A DNA stretch of 64,000 bases from Lewinellaceae bacterium. GTDB taxonomy: Bacteria > Bacteroidota > Bacteroidia > Chitinophagales > Saprospiraceae. Every line of letters starts with the position of its first letter. Positions within the stretch are counted from its first letter, which is position 1. This document shows, one piece after another, positions 55,802 to 64,000 of this stretch. The stretch covers positions 248,001-312,000 of the forward strand of contig JADJUJ010000007.1 of assembly GCA_016710765.1 (NCBI GenBank), written 5' to 3'. Made by a program: the position numbers and the translations under genes. A model generated the notes under the pieces. The model ran no database searches. It saw only the letters and a program-made list of their open reading frames with translations, and had not been told where the DNA came from.

Positions 55802-57631
55802 TTATTGGTAGCCCTTTGCCTGCAGGTGGAAAAGTTCTGCGTATTTCCCTTTTTGATCGAGTAACTCCTGGTGACTGCCAAGTTCCAGGAGTTGGCCATT
55901 TTCCAGGAAAAGAATTCTATCCGCCATTCTTACCGTGCTGAAACGGTGGCTGATGAGCACGGCGGAACGGCCTTCCATCAAACCGGCAAAGCGCACAAAA
56001 ACTTCGTGCTCGGCGCGGGCATCAAGTGCGGCGGTTGGTTCGTCGAGGATGACCAGCTGTGCCTCGCGCATGTAGGCGCGTGCGAGGGCAACTTTTTGCC
56101 ACTGCCCACCGGAGAGGTCGACACCGTCTTTAAAACGCTTGCCCAGCATTTGTGCATACTGTTTGGGCAGGCCTTCTACCACGGTATCGGCCATGCTTTT
56201 TTCAGCGGCAACCACCATTTGTTTTTGATTGCTGAGTGCCTCAATATCACCTACCGTGATGTTTTCACCGGCGGTAAAGGAGAAACGCACAAAGTCCTGG
56301 AAGATTACCCCGATGTTGCGGCGCAGATCCGCCGGATCGTAGTCGCGCAGGTCGACACCGTCCAGCAAAATCCTTCCTTCGGTGGGTTTGTACAAACCAG
56401 CAAGCAGTTTGACAATGGTCGTTTTTCCAGCGCCGTTTTCACCCACCAATGCCAGTTTTTCGCCGGCGCGCAGGTGAAAACTTAGCTGATACAAGGCCCA
56501 TTTTTCGGTGTTGGGATAGCGAAAACTGACGTTTTCAAACACAAACCCGCTGGTTATGGGCCGCGGAATTCGCGTCGCTCCGGTTCTGGTCTCCAGGGGT
56601 TTCAGCGCCAGGAAATCAAAATAATCCTGCAGGTAAAGCGCCATTTCCGCCACCCGCGAAAAACGTCCCATTACCCCTTGCAGCAGTGCTTGCATGCGTT
56701 GAAAGGAGCCGGCCAGGAAACTTAGGGTTCCGATGGTGATGATGCCGCCCGCTGCCTGGATCACGATGAACAGGTAGGCGCTGTAGTAGGATAGTGTTGC
56801 CAACAGGCTGAAAAGACTCCCCCAGGACGCTCTTTTCAGGGTGAGTTTACGGTTAGCCAGGTAATACCGGTCGGAAATTTCTTTGAAACGGTCGGCCAGA
56901 TAGTGCTCCATCCCGAAAATCTTGATTTCCTTGGCGGAGTTGTCGCTGGCCCCGATGAAGCGAAGGTAATCGAGTTCCCGGCGCTCTGGTGTCCAGGATC
57001 GTGTCAGAGAATAGGTTTGCTGGTTGAAATGGGTTTCGCCTAAAAAGGAAGGCAGCACCGCCAGGAAAAGTAATGCCAGCAACCAGGGGCTAAAAGCGGC
57101 CAGGCCACCGATCAGGAAGAGGATGGTAATGACGTCTTGTAGCTGGGAAAGTACCAGACTCATGAGCACAGTGCGGCTCATCGTCTGGGTACGCGCGCGC
57201 TCCAATTTATCGTAGAAAACGGGGTCTTCAAACTGGAAAAGATCCAATGTGGCAGCGTGGCGCATGATGCGCACACTGCTGTCGTTGGCCACCAGATCAC
57301 CCAACAGGTTGTCGGTAACGGTAATCACCCGGTTCAAAAAACTGCTCAAAACGGCTAGTCCCAGCTCGAGTAATATCCAGAACCAAAGCGTTGAGGGAAG
57401 TCCCCATTGGTCGTTTCCGGCAGGGTGTTGCACGGCTGCGATCACACCGTCGATGATTTCCTTGCCGATGTACAGCATAGACACGGGCATGGCCGCCTGA
57501 AAAAGCCGGAGCGCACCATTCCAGAAAGCCATCCGGGGCGAAACAGCCCAGATCATGCGGAAAAAACGCGGAACATTCTCCAGGGCTGCAAACTGGTTGA
57601 AAAACTTTTTTATCCTCTCCGCGATGCGCAT
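55802..57631 (-). CDS. ABC exporter, fused permease and ATPase
   Basis: The start at 57631 (MRIAERIKKFF) is preferred over one at 57751, whose extra 40 residues show no conservation pattern. Its 609 residues combine a six-helix transmembrane domain (helices include LWFWILLELGLAVLSSFLN and LFLIGGLAAFSPWLLALLFLAVLP) with an ATPase domain from about 360. Walker A is GENGAGKTT, the signature LSGGQWQKVALARA, and Walker B VILDEPTAALD, followed by HRFSTVRMADRI (H-loop). It probably works as a homodimer and exports a lipid, peptide or drug. The tatD gene follows by about 40 bases. Confidence 0.92.
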   Translation of the reverse strand: MRIAERIKKFFNQFAALENVPRFFRMIWAVSPRMAFWNGALRLFQAAMPVSMLYIGKEIIDGVIAAVQHPAGNDQWGLPSTLWFWILLELGLAVLSSFLNRVITVTDNLLGDLVANDSSVRIMRHAATLDLFQFEDPVFYDKLERARTQTMSRTVLMSLVLSQLQDVITILFLIGGLAAFSPWLLALLFLAVLPSFLGETHFNQQTYSLTRSWTPERRELDYLRFIGASDNSAKEIKIFGMEHYLADRFKEISDRYYLANRKLTLKRASWGSLFSLLATLSYYSAYLFIVIQAAGGIITIGTLSFLAGSFQRMQALLQGVMGRFSRVAEMALYLQDYFDFLALKPLETRTGATRIPRPITSGFVFENVSFRYPNTEKWALYQLSFHLRAGEKLALVGENGAGKTTIVKLLAGLYKPTEGRILLDGVDLRDYDPADLRRNIGVIFQDFVRFSFTAGENITVGDIEALSNQKQMVVAAEKSMADTVVEGLPKQYAQMLGKRFKDGVDLSGGQWQKVALARAYMREAQLVILDEPTAALDARAEHEVFVRFAGLMEGRSAVLISHRFSTVRMADRILFLENGQLLELGSHQELLDQKGKYAELFHLQAKGYQ

Positions 57632-57654
57632 AATAGCTGTGTTGTGCAGGTGTT

Positions 57655-57690
57655 TTAATCTTGGTCTTTTGTCTTTGTTTGTTGAACTTT
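57655..57690. repeat. Degenerate GTCTTT-type heptamer stretch
   Basis: A short imperfect run (TTGGTCTTTTGTCTTTGTTTG) upstream of the ABC gene resembles the array at 3834-3917, suggesting the heptamer is dispersed in this genome. It is too short to be certain. Confidence 0.3.
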
Positions 57691-57759
57691 GGCTGCGAAT
57701 TGATTTGGTTGCAAGTGCCTGAAAATCAAATGGTTGTTTTGGCTGCGCCAATGTTCTAG

Positions 57760-58260
57760 TTAAACTGCAATTTCACCGTTGGCCAGGATCTCCAGTGAAA
57801 AAGTTTTGGAACTGGTAGGGTCAAACTGATCCTGATTGGTGCCACTCCGACCTTCTGCCAGATGGAGCTCCCACTCTTCATCAATGGTGGCTACCCTGGA
57901 ACGGATTTGATCACCCTCCACCCGGGTGAATGCAATAATATGTTTGTCTATGAGCTGCCCTTTTTCGGTGAAAGTGGCCAGCATGTATTCATATTCCAGC
58001 AATCCGGCTTTCCACCATACCAGGGCGATGAAGGCCCCGGTGTCCTGTATCATAAAACAAGGCAAAAATTCGGTGGTTTCCTCATCTGTATTGCCTGGGT
58101 GCACAGGCAGTATAAATTGCTGCGTCAGTAACTCCGGGAGCGGGTCATTCTCGGTACTAAATACATGGTGAGAGTCTTCGCCCAGGATGATGGGCATGCT
58201 CACTTGCGGGAATTTCGCCGTAAAATCGGCAAAGCTGAATTTTGGTATGGAGGACTCCAT
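57760..58260 (-). CDS. Conserved hypothetical protein
   Basis: The 166-residue protein lacks a signal or membrane helix. It has an alpha/beta look with a conserved-looking start (SIPKFSFADFTAKFPQVSMPIILGEDSHHVFS) and a strand-rich middle (FMIQDTGAFIALVWWKAGLLEYEYMLATFTEKGQLID). It ends with acidic loops (EEWELHLAEGRSG). I do not recognise the family. It lies 8 bases from the end of the extended ABC frame and is divergent from the betaine-lipid genes. Confidence 0.6.
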   Translation of the reverse strand: MESSIPKFSFADFTAKFPQVSMPIILGEDSHHVFSTENDPLPELLTQQFILPVHPGNTDEETTEFLPCFMIQDTGAFIALVWWKAGLLEYEYMLATFTEKGQLIDKHIIAFTRVEGDQIRSRVATIDEEWELHLAEGRSGTNQDQFDPTSSKTFSLEILANGEIAV

Positions 58261-58396
58261 GCAATAAATAGGTAAATGAGATAATGTGATAAATTCGATG
58301 CAAAGTTCGGATTATTTTCTGGTTTCCCGGCGCCCAGTTAACTTAAGCATAACCCAAACCTAACCCGCACTTAATATCTGCCGACATTGGCATGCC

Positions 58397-58404
58397 TACC
58401 TTTG
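58397..58404 (+). promoter_or_regulatory. Bacteroidota -7 motif before the btaA-btaB operon
   Basis: TACCTTTG matches TAnnTTTG. A transcript would begin at about 58411, so the btaA start must lie downstream of this, although no normal start codon is present there. Confidence 0.55.
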
Positions 58405-58468
58405 CTGCATCTCTAGTTGATCCGAAAGGGTCGGTTATATAGCCATTCTTTACACTGTAGCATTATTT

Positions 58469-59632
58469 ATCGATACACTCCACGAGCAAATTTTCAATCA
58501 GATTCACACTAAAAACCTGGTTTACAATACTTGTTGGGAAGACCCGCATTGCGATCGGACTTTACTTCAATTGGGGCCAGACAGCAATGTTGTTATGCTT
58601 ACCAGTGCAGGCTGTAATGCGCTTGATTACCTGCTTGATGATCCGGCCAGCATACATTGTGTCGACGTGAACCCTCGGCAGAATGCATTGCTGGAATTGA
58701 AAATGGCCTGCTTTGCATCTGGGAACAACAACATGCTTTGGGAATTGTTCGGCAATGGGCGTTCTGAACATGCCCCTGTTTTTTTTCAACAAGCGCTGTC
58801 GCCACACCTGAGTACCACCGCGCGCCGTTATTGGGAAAAAAATCTCCATTATTTTGATGGCAAGGGCTGGCGGAACACGTTCTATTGGCATGGCACCAGT
58901 GGCGCTGTCGCATGGAGGGTGCGGCAGTGGATTCAGCGTCGGCCTGCTGTTAGAGATCTTGCAGAACAGCTGTTCAAAGCGGAAACGCTGGAAGAACAAC
59001 AGTATTGGTTTGACCAGTTTGAGCCCGAATTTTTAAAGGGTTTTATGCGCCGGTTTTTAAAAAGTCATTTGGTGCAAAGCATGCTTGGCGTGCCCAAAAG
59101 TCAGCAAAAACTGGCCAATGCGCGGTATGAGGATGGCATGTGCGGATATGTACGCGATTGTCTGAAGCATGTTTTTACAGCGCGGTCTTTTGCGGACAAC
59201 TATTTTTGGAAGGTATATTTTACAGGCGCCTACACACCGGATTGCTGTCCGGGATACCTTCAAAAAGAACATTTTAGCCGTCTGCAAAACAGGGTCTGTC
59301 GGCTAAATCCTTACACCGGTACGCTCAGCCGTTTCCTTCAGGAAAACCCCGGACAATACACGCATTTCATATTGCTCGACCATCAGGACTGGCTGGCTGC
59401 GCACCATCATGCGGCCTTGATTGAAGAGTGGCAACTGATACTGAAAAATGCCGCTCCCGGAGCTAAAATCCTAATGCGCTCTGCCGCTCCGGAACCGGAT
59501 TTTGTACCGAATTTTGTTAAAAAACACTTGTATTCGAAAAAGCCGCTGTGGAAGCCGTTGTACCCGCCGATAGAGTGGGCACCTACGCAGGTACCTGGCT
59601 TTGGACGCTTCCGAAATAATCCCTTAAATTAA
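58469..59632 (+). CDS. BtaA-like 3-amino-3-carboxypropyltransferase (betaine lipid, DUF3419)
   Basis: BtaA transfers the 3-amino-3-carboxypropyl group of SAM to diacylglycerol, the first step to the phosphorus-free lipid DGTS. The sequence matches DUF3419: FNQIHTKNLVYNTCWEDPHCDRTLLQLG, then MLTSAGCNALDYLLDDP and CVDVNPRQNALLELK (SAM-binding region), and LLDHQDWLAAHH. The frame is open upstream of 58571 and homology extends to about 58475, yet no ATG, GTG or TTG is available in frame before the homology begins. AUC at 58469 is the most likely position of the original start (I/MDTLHEQIFNQIH). With it the length is about 387 residues, normal for BtaA. It lies 4 bases before the methyltransferase gene. 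Confidence 0.82.
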   Translation: MDTLHEQIFNQIHTKNLVYNTCWEDPHCDRTLLQLGPDSNVVMLTSAGCNALDYLLDDPASIHCVDVNPRQNALLELKMACFASGNNNMLWELFGNGRSEHAPVFFQQALSPHLSTTARRYWEKNLHYFDGKGWRNTFYWHGTSGAVAWRVRQWIQRRPAVRDLAEQLFKAETLEEQQYWFDQFEPEFLKGFMRRFLKSHLVQSMLGVPKSQQKLANARYEDGMCGYVRDCLKHVFTARSFADNYFWKVYFTGAYTPDCCPGYLQKEHFSRLQNRVCRLNPYTGTLSRFLQENPGQYTHFILLDHQDWLAAHHHAALIEEWQLILKNAAPGAKILMRSAAPEPDFVPNFVKKHLYSKKPLWKPLYPPIEWAPTQVPGFGRFRNNPLN

Positions 59633-59636
59633 TCCT

Positions 59637-60278
59637 ATGCAAATTGCCGACACTTTACCCAAAAACGAACAACAACCCAAAGCAATGCATGCCTATTACC
59701 GTTGGCATGCCGCCATTTACGATCTGACCCGTTGGGCCTTTCTTTTCGGCCGCAATCGCATTTTAAAAATGCTGCAAGCTCCTCCCGACGGCATTGTGCT
59801 GGAAGTCGGTTGCGGTACTGGCCGCAATCTGGTTCGGCTTGCCCAATCTTCAGAGGATATTCAATTGTATGGGGTAGATGTTTCGCCCCATATGTTGCAG
59901 AAAACGACCCAGAAAACCAGCCGGTTTTCCCGCAGGGTATTTCTCTTTGAGTATTCCTATGCACCGGGCACATTTAAGCTGCCGGTGCAGGTAGATCGGG
60001 TATTGTGTTCCTATGCACTGACCATGTTTAACCCTGGCTTTGAGGCAGCCATCGAACGCGCCTGGACCTATTTGAAGCCCGGCGGCAAAATTGCATTGGT
60101 GGATTTTCACGATACACCCAGTCGGACATTCTGCTGGTGGATGGGGAAAAACCATGTTCGAATGGAGGGGCATATTGTACCTGTATTGGAGCAATACTTT
60201 GTAACAGAGCAAAAAATTGTCGTTCCTGCCTTTGGCGGATTGTGGCGATATGTCTTGTACACCGGCAGGAAAAAATAA
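59637..60278 (+). CDS. BtaB-like SAM methyltransferase (DGTS N-methylation)
   Basis: The 213-residue methyltransferase has YYRWHAAIYDLTRWAFLFGR (a motif shared by BtaB proteins), the SAM site VLEVGCGTGRNLVRLA, YGVDVSPHMLQ, VLCSYALTMF, and YLKPGGKIALVDFHD. BtaB adds three methyl groups to the homoserine nitrogen made by BtaA, giving diacylglyceryl-trimethylhomoserine. It follows the BtaA-like gene by 4 bases, which matches the classic btaAB order. Methylation of this substrate is inferred from the pair; by itself the fold could serve many acceptors. Confidence 0.82.
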   Translation: MQIADTLPKNEQQPKAMHAYYRWHAAIYDLTRWAFLFGRNRILKMLQAPPDGIVLEVGCGTGRNLVRLAQSSEDIQLYGVDVSPHMLQKTTQKTSRFSRRVFLFEYSYAPGTFKLPVQVDRVLCSYALTMFNPGFEAAIERAWTYLKPGGKIALVDFHDTPSRTFCWWMGKNHVRMEGHIVPVLEQYFVTEQKIVVPAFGGLWRYVLYTGRKK

Positions 60279-60372
60279 CACGCCAATACGAAAATGGGTT
60301 TTTATCTGGTTGGGGTCAGTGAAAGCCGGACTCCAACCCTTAAAAAAAAAGCATTAAGATAAATTGCACGCT

Positions 60373-60918
60373 ATGAAAAATGCTGCGGCACGCATCTGGG
60401 AGGTTTACCTTAACAACGGGACCATGGACTATATCGGTGAGCCCGTTAGCCAATGGGAACACGCCCTACAATCAGCACAATTGGCATACCAGGAGCATCC
60501 GGAAGATGAGGCATTTGTGTTGGCCGCATTTCTGCACGATATTGGCCACCTTATTGCCCCTACGGATGGTATGGATGGGTTCGGTGCCCACCAACACGAA
60601 AATATAGGCGCTAACTTTATACGGGAAGCAGGTTTGACTGAAAAAATTGCAGCCCTGATTGCAGGCCATGTTAAAGCCAAACGCTACCTGGTAAGCACGG
60701 ACCCCAACTATTTCAATGCGCTGTCGGATGCCAGCAAGATTACCTTGCTTAAACAAGGTGGCCAGATGACGGAACAAGAGGCCCATGCATTTGAGGCAGA
60801 TCCCTTGTTTGAACTTCACCTGCAACTACGGCGCATCGACGAACGTGCGAGCTTAACCGATGCTCCGGAAGACGATGCTGCCTGGATTAGGGCTATGCTG
60901 GAAAGGCAACTTTCCTAG
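60373..60918 (+). CDS. PhnZ-like HD-domain diiron oxygenase
   Basis: The 181-residue HD protein aligns with PhnZ (a mixed-valence diiron oxygenase that cleaves 2-amino-1-hydroxyethylphosphonate). It has MDYIGEPVSQWEHALQSA, FLHDIGHLI, GAHQHENIGANFIREAGL, GHVKAKRYLVS, LSDASKITLLKQGGQM, and RRIDERA. Candidate ligands are H30, H55, D56, H75, H99 and D156, with spacing (24 between H75 and H99, 57 between H99 and D156) that agrees with PhnZ as I recall it. Y20 and E23, which line the PhnZ pocket, are also present. ATG 60373 is the natural start. It lies 94 bases after btaB, and is probably in the same unit. A related role on another substrate is possible. Confidence 0.78.
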   Translation: MKNAAARIWEVYLNNGTMDYIGEPVSQWEHALQSAQLAYQEHPEDEAFVLAAFLHDIGHLIAPTDGMDGFGAHQHENIGANFIREAGLTEKIAALIAGHVKAKRYLVSTDPNYFNALSDASKITLLKQGGQMTEQEAHAFEADPLFELHLQLRRIDERASLTDAPEDDAAWIRAMLERQLS

Positions 60919-60972
60919 GAATTTTTTGTGATTTGTCTTTACTCCAGCGTTCGCCACTTCGCCAGTGGCGTA

Positions 60973-61740
60973 TTAAAAACGCCACATCAGGCCATTTCGC
61001 CAAAGGTAACTCGATGCAGTGGCCGTTTCAGGAAGCCCGGAATCGTAGTTGTAGATAAACTCACTGGTCAGACTCACTTTTTTAGCGATGGTAACCGCCA
61101 GGTTCCAATCGGAACTGAACCGGTAGTTTTTGATCAATCCCCAAACGGGTTGCCAGTAACTGGTGCTGTACAACGTTGCCTGCGTGCCCAGGCGAAACGT
61201 AATGGATGCATAACTGCTGAATCGGTGCCGGGTATTGGAAGGGTAGGGCGCTGTAAAAATATTCTCTTCCACCATGTCCGACGCTCCAAGGTACATGCGC
61301 TGCCGGCCATTTCCTGACTTCAATGCACGGTACCGGATTCCGGAGCCGATTAGTTTTCGACTGTTGAGTTCTTGCAGTGGATTACTTTGGATTTGTGCGT
61401 ATGCCTCCGCTGTCCATCGCTCCGATAGCTTGTAATTGTATCGGGTATGGGCAAAAACCTGGTTTTGGAAATTTTGATCCCCTGCACGCAGCAGGCTGCT
61501 GTTCAGCAGCCACAGTATTAAATGTGGGTCTTTTTTGAATTGTATCCGAGCTTCTGCATTGAATTGCAGGCTTTGCTGCTTCACTTTTGCTACGGAGCCA
61601 CTGCCTTTCAGGTGGCCGTACCAGTGCGTGGTATCATTGGTGCCGGTTATCCGGTATTCTTCAATGTTTACAATCTGGGCACGCAAATGGCCAAACAGGA
61701 GGCACAGCAATCCTCCAATCAATAGTTTTCTCATGCTCAA
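60973..61740 (-). CDS. DUF481-type outer-membrane beta-barrel protein
   Basis: The 255-residue protein has a signal peptide (MSMRKLLIGGLLCLLFGHLRAQ). It is rich in amphipathic strands: RIQFKKDPHLILWLLNSS, HTRYNYKLSERWTAEAYAQIQSN, RKLIGSGIRYRAL, FSSYASITFRLG, KKVSLTSEFIYNYDS. It ends in F (GLMWRF), the usual outer-membrane signal for assembly. The RYNYxLSERW...GSGIRY block matches DUF481 (YdiY-like). Function not known. Confidence 0.75.
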   Translation of the reverse strand: MSMRKLLIGGLLCLLFGHLRAQIVNIEEYRITGTNDTTHWYGHLKGSGSVAKVKQQSLQFNAEARIQFKKDPHLILWLLNSSLLRAGDQNFQNQVFAHTRYNYKLSERWTAEAYAQIQSNPLQELNSRKLIGSGIRYRALKSGNGRQRMYLGASDMVEENIFTAPYPSNTRHRFSSYASITFRLGTQATLYSTSYWQPVWGLIKNYRFSSDWNLAVTIAKKVSLTSEFIYNYDSGLPETATASSYLWRNGLMWRF

Positions 61741-61890
61741 TGGGTTTCCTTACTTGCGGTGAACCAATTTAGTTTCTTGTTTTTTCAGTTTTGCTTCACA
61801 AAAAACTGTGGTGGCACAAACCGAATTTTTTCAAAATACAATATTGGTTGACTATTGGCTTGTCCTGCAAAAGTCTGCAATCTGGAGCGT

Positions 61891-62523
61891 TTATTCAAAA
61901 CCCATTTGACGCCGCACACGCCATAACACGGCCAATCCGAGGATCAAAATAATTAAACCGCCGATTCGAATGATGAATGCCAGCCACTTGGGGTCGAGTT
62001 TTCTGGCGATTCTAAAGGTAATCAGTACTTTCCCCACATCAGCCGATACCACCGTGAGCAGCGCGCCAGCCACCGACAGCCAGCCCTGACCTTCGTGTTC
62101 AAATGCCGCAGCAACGCCAATCCAAAACAGCCAATTGGAGGGGTTAAGGGAGTTGATGCTGAAGCCCATCAGGGTTTCGCCCCAATAGCCGGTAGGCCGA
62201 AATTTCCACCTACTTTTTTTAGCATCCAGGTTGATTCCCGGACGAAGCAACAAAACCGATGCGCCAATACCGGTGAGAATGAGGCCGCCGCCGAGGTGGA
62301 GTATGTCGGTTACGGCCGGAGCATTGATCCATTTTTCGAGGGCAGATGCGCCACTGAATCCCACTATTGCCATTAACAAATCGCTGAAAAAAGACCCGGC
62401 TACTACCGCTAAACCACCGGGTTTGCCTTTCCTGATGGTAGCATGAATGCCTGCAAAGAACAACGGCCCCAACAAAATGGCATATGCAATACCGGCTAAA
62501 CAGCCACTGAAAAAAGCATTCAT
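61891..62523 (-). CDS. LysE-family transporter
   Basis: The 210-residue protein has about six membrane helices and the family pattern GCLAGIAYAILLGPLFFAGIHATIRKG, FFSDLLMAIVGFSG, GFSINSLNPSNWLFWIGVAA, and IIRIGGLIILILGLAVLW. LysE-type proteins export amino acids or related compounds. Its ATG overlaps the stop of the GH3 gene (ATGA), so it is translated after it; a shared pathway is suggested. The substrate is unknown. Confidence 0.85.
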   Translation of the reverse strand: MNAFFSGCLAGIAYAILLGPLFFAGIHATIRKGKPGGLAVVAGSFFSDLLMAIVGFSGASALEKWINAPAVTDILHLGGGLILTGIGASVLLLRPGINLDAKKSRWKFRPTGYWGETLMGFSINSLNPSNWLFWIGVAAAFEHEGQGWLSVAGALLTVVSADVGKVLITFRIARKLDPKWLAFIIRIGGLIILILGLAVLWRVRRQMGFE

Positions 62524-64000
62524 GCCACTTCAATCCCCTTTTTGGTTAAAAAGGCCTCAAAAGCAGTAAGGCTATCGCCTTTCAGTACACGCGGAATTTT
62601 AGCCTGTCCGTTCATTTTTCCTTTTGCTTCCAGCCATTCCATAAAAATGGGGTTGGGTATAATTGTGGCTTCGAGGTTGCGCAAAACGTACTTCCTTTCC
62701 ACGGCATAGTCGTCGTTAAGCCTGCACAACACTTGGTCAACTGTTGCTAAAAACTGGGTGGGACCAACGTCAGGATTTTGAATGCTCAGGTACCAGCGGT
62801 GCTTCCAGCCAGAGCCATCGCGAATGCCGGCAACCGTAAATTCACCAATTCCTGCCTGCAATTGGGTGTCAACTTCCCGCACCGCATCGTTGAGGTTGTC
62901 GATGGATAAGTGCTCTCCGCATACCGAGAGAAACTGTTTTGTACGACCTGAAATGTGGAAAAGCGCCTGTTCCGGATGGGTAAACCGGACGGTGTCGCCC
63001 AACAGGTAACGCCAGGCCCCGGAGACTGTGCTAAGCAGCAAAGCGTAATGTACGCCTGTTTCTACCGCCTCCAGTGGAACTGTTTTGGGCTGAGAGGAAC
63101 GCAATTCGCCGTTGTCGTCAAAATTCTCCGCCGTAAAGGGTACAAATTCAAAATAGACGCCAGCGTTGGTGAGCAACTGCATGTCTGTGGAATCGGGCGC
63201 TATTTGATAGCCCAGAAACCCTTCCGATGCCATGTAGGAATCCATATAAGCAACCGGCTGACCCATCAGACGGTCGAGCGAGGCTTTGTAAGGTGAGAAA
63301 AAGACACCACCATGCACCAACATGCCAAAGTTGGGCCAAATTTCATGAATATGTTTTAGTTGGTACCGGGAAATGACCTGTTCCAGAATCATTTGTATCC
63401 ACATCGGATTGCCAACAGCAAAGCCAATGTCCCAATAAGGTGCCGAATCAACAATACGCTCCAGCCGCTGTCCCCATTCGGGCAGATCAGTAATAGCCTT
63501 TCCGGGTTTATAATAACGTTGTAACCAAATAGGGCGTTTATCGCCAATGATGCCCGACAAGTCGCCGTACAAATGCTGCCCTTCCTGTTGTAACGTTGTA
63601 CAGGAGCCCACCATCAGCATCGACTTGGTGAAATGCCGGCCTTCCAAAGGAAACCGGGCCGTGACGCCAAACATCCTGCGGGCCGCGCGTTTCATGTGTC
63701 GCAACATATCCTCCGTCAGGGGAATGTATTTGCTGGAGGCCTGGCTTGTGCCGCTCGACAAAGCATAATAGGGCGTTAGGCCTGGCCAGCATACATTTGG
63801 CCGGTCTTCCTGATGTGCTTTTGACCACCATTGGGCATACATCTGGTTGTAGTCTACAGCAGGTACTTGCTGCTGGAATGCTGCGCGAAAATTTTCGGAT
63901 TGAAGGATTTCGCCAAAACCATGGTATATGCCAAATTCGGTGTCCTGAGCACGACGCAACAGTGATTCAAGTTGACGTTGCTGTTGTTGCGCAAACGAAA
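62520..64000 (-). CDS. GH3-family acyl-adenylate enzyme, 5' end outside the window
   Basis: GH3 proteins (ANL-related) adenylate a carboxylic acid and join it to an amine; plant members conjugate auxin or jasmonate to amino acids. The readable part of about 490 residues has YYALSSGTSQASSKYIPLT (the SSGTS nucleotide loop), YMDSYMASEG, WRYLLGDTVRF, and HISGRTKQFLSVCGEHLS. The frame remains open from 63959 to the edge (SFAQQQQRQLESLLRR...), so the start lies beyond base 64000. It is coupled to the LysE gene downstream. Bacterial substrate unknown. Confidence 0.88.
   Translation of the reverse strand, partial: SFAQQQQRQLESLLRRAQDTEFGIYHGFGEILQSENFRAAFQQQVPAVDYNQMYAQWWSKAHQEDRPNVCWPGLTPYYALSSGTSQASSKYIPLTEDMLRHMKRAARRMFGVTARFPLEGRHFTKSMLMVGSCTTLQQEGQHLYGDLSGIIGDKRPIWLQRYYKPGKAITDLPEWGQRLERIVDSAPYWDIGFAVGNPMWIQMILEQVISRYQLKHIHEIWPNFGMLVHGGVFFSPYKASLDRLMGQPVAYMDSYMASEGFLGYQIAPDSTDMQLLTNAGVYFEFVPFTAENFDDNGELRSSQPKTVPLEAVETGVHYALLLSTVSGAWRYLLGDTVRFTHPEQALFHISGRTKQFLSVCGEHLSIDNLNDAVREVDTQLQAGIGEFTVAGIRDGSGWKHRWYLSIQNPDVGPTQFLATVDQVLCRLNDDYAVERKYVLRNLEATIIPNPIFMEWLEAKGKMNGQAKIPRVLKGDSLTAFEAFLTKKGIEVA

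Noticed and set aside
57631..57751. Longer start of the ABC exporter at 57751
   Set aside because: The extra residues run across the GTCTTT-like stretch, and the ATG at 57631 begins the normal helical N-terminus.
1..64000. tRNA or rRNA genes, insertion sequences, integrases
   Set aside because: None was recognised by motif or by structure in the window.

Overview
This 64 kb window comes from a Bacteroidota chromosome, most likely a Saprospiraceae-type organism (Haliscomenobacter/Lewinella relatives); the family-level placement is inference. The signs are TAnnTTTG-type -7 promoter motifs, weak Shine-Dalgarno usage, two secreted proteins with C-terminal type IX secretion sorting domains, many lipoboxes, caspase/CHAT/TPR proteases, and FKBP lipoproteins. 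No rRNA, tRNA, CRISPR array, insertion sequence or integrase was seen. Most genes are housekeeping or envelope genes.

Layout. 1-3.8 kb: class I ribonucleotide reductase (nrdB, a DUF1508 gene, nrdA), followed by a heptanucleotide tandem array. 4-8 kb: small envelope genes, a peroxiredoxin, clpS, a broken RDD gene and aat. 8.2-19.1 kb: an M23 peptidase, a glycosyltransferase, cmk plus an esterase, a membrane spermidine-synthase-like protein, prfB with its programmed +1 frameshift, tandem FKBP lipoproteins, a DHH phosphoesterase and ndk. 19.2-22.6 kb: an overlapping pair of unknown genes.

22.6-42.3 kb is the most unusual part, a protease island. It holds three caspase-fold (C14) proteases, two of which combine caspase, an EF-hand loop and TPRs. 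It also holds two paralogous AT-rich small lipoproteins, a relic of a further caspase-TPR gene, a large secreted protein with a possible TIM barrel, a T9SS-exported subtilisin, and two large TPR-CHAT proteases that share a recently homogenised tract. Nearly all carry signal peptides, so they probably act in the envelope or outside the cell.

42.3-58.3 kb: DUF1295, NlpC/P60, DUF4349, enolase, class II (B12) ribonucleotide reductase, a T9SS heme peroxidase downstream of an Fe-S-type Rrf2 regulator, tcdA, a fatty acid desaturase, a DUF2807 protein, tatD and an ABC exporter. 58.4-60.9 kb: a likely operon of BtaA-like and BtaB-like enzymes (betaine lipid DGTS) followed by a PhnZ-like diiron HD oxygenase, which suggests a phosphorus-sparing module. 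61-64 kb: an outer-membrane barrel, a LysE transporter and a GH3-family enzyme that runs off the window.

Reading frames are interrupted in at least eight otherwise well-conserved genes (nrdA twice, DUF4190, aat, nrnA, a caspase, both CHAT genes, tatD). Several fall in short homopolymers and look like single-base losses. RDD also carries an in-frame stop and btaA lacks a normal start codon. Because essential genes are hit, residual assembly indels are the simplest explanation. Such genes are annotated here as single genes spanning the lesion.
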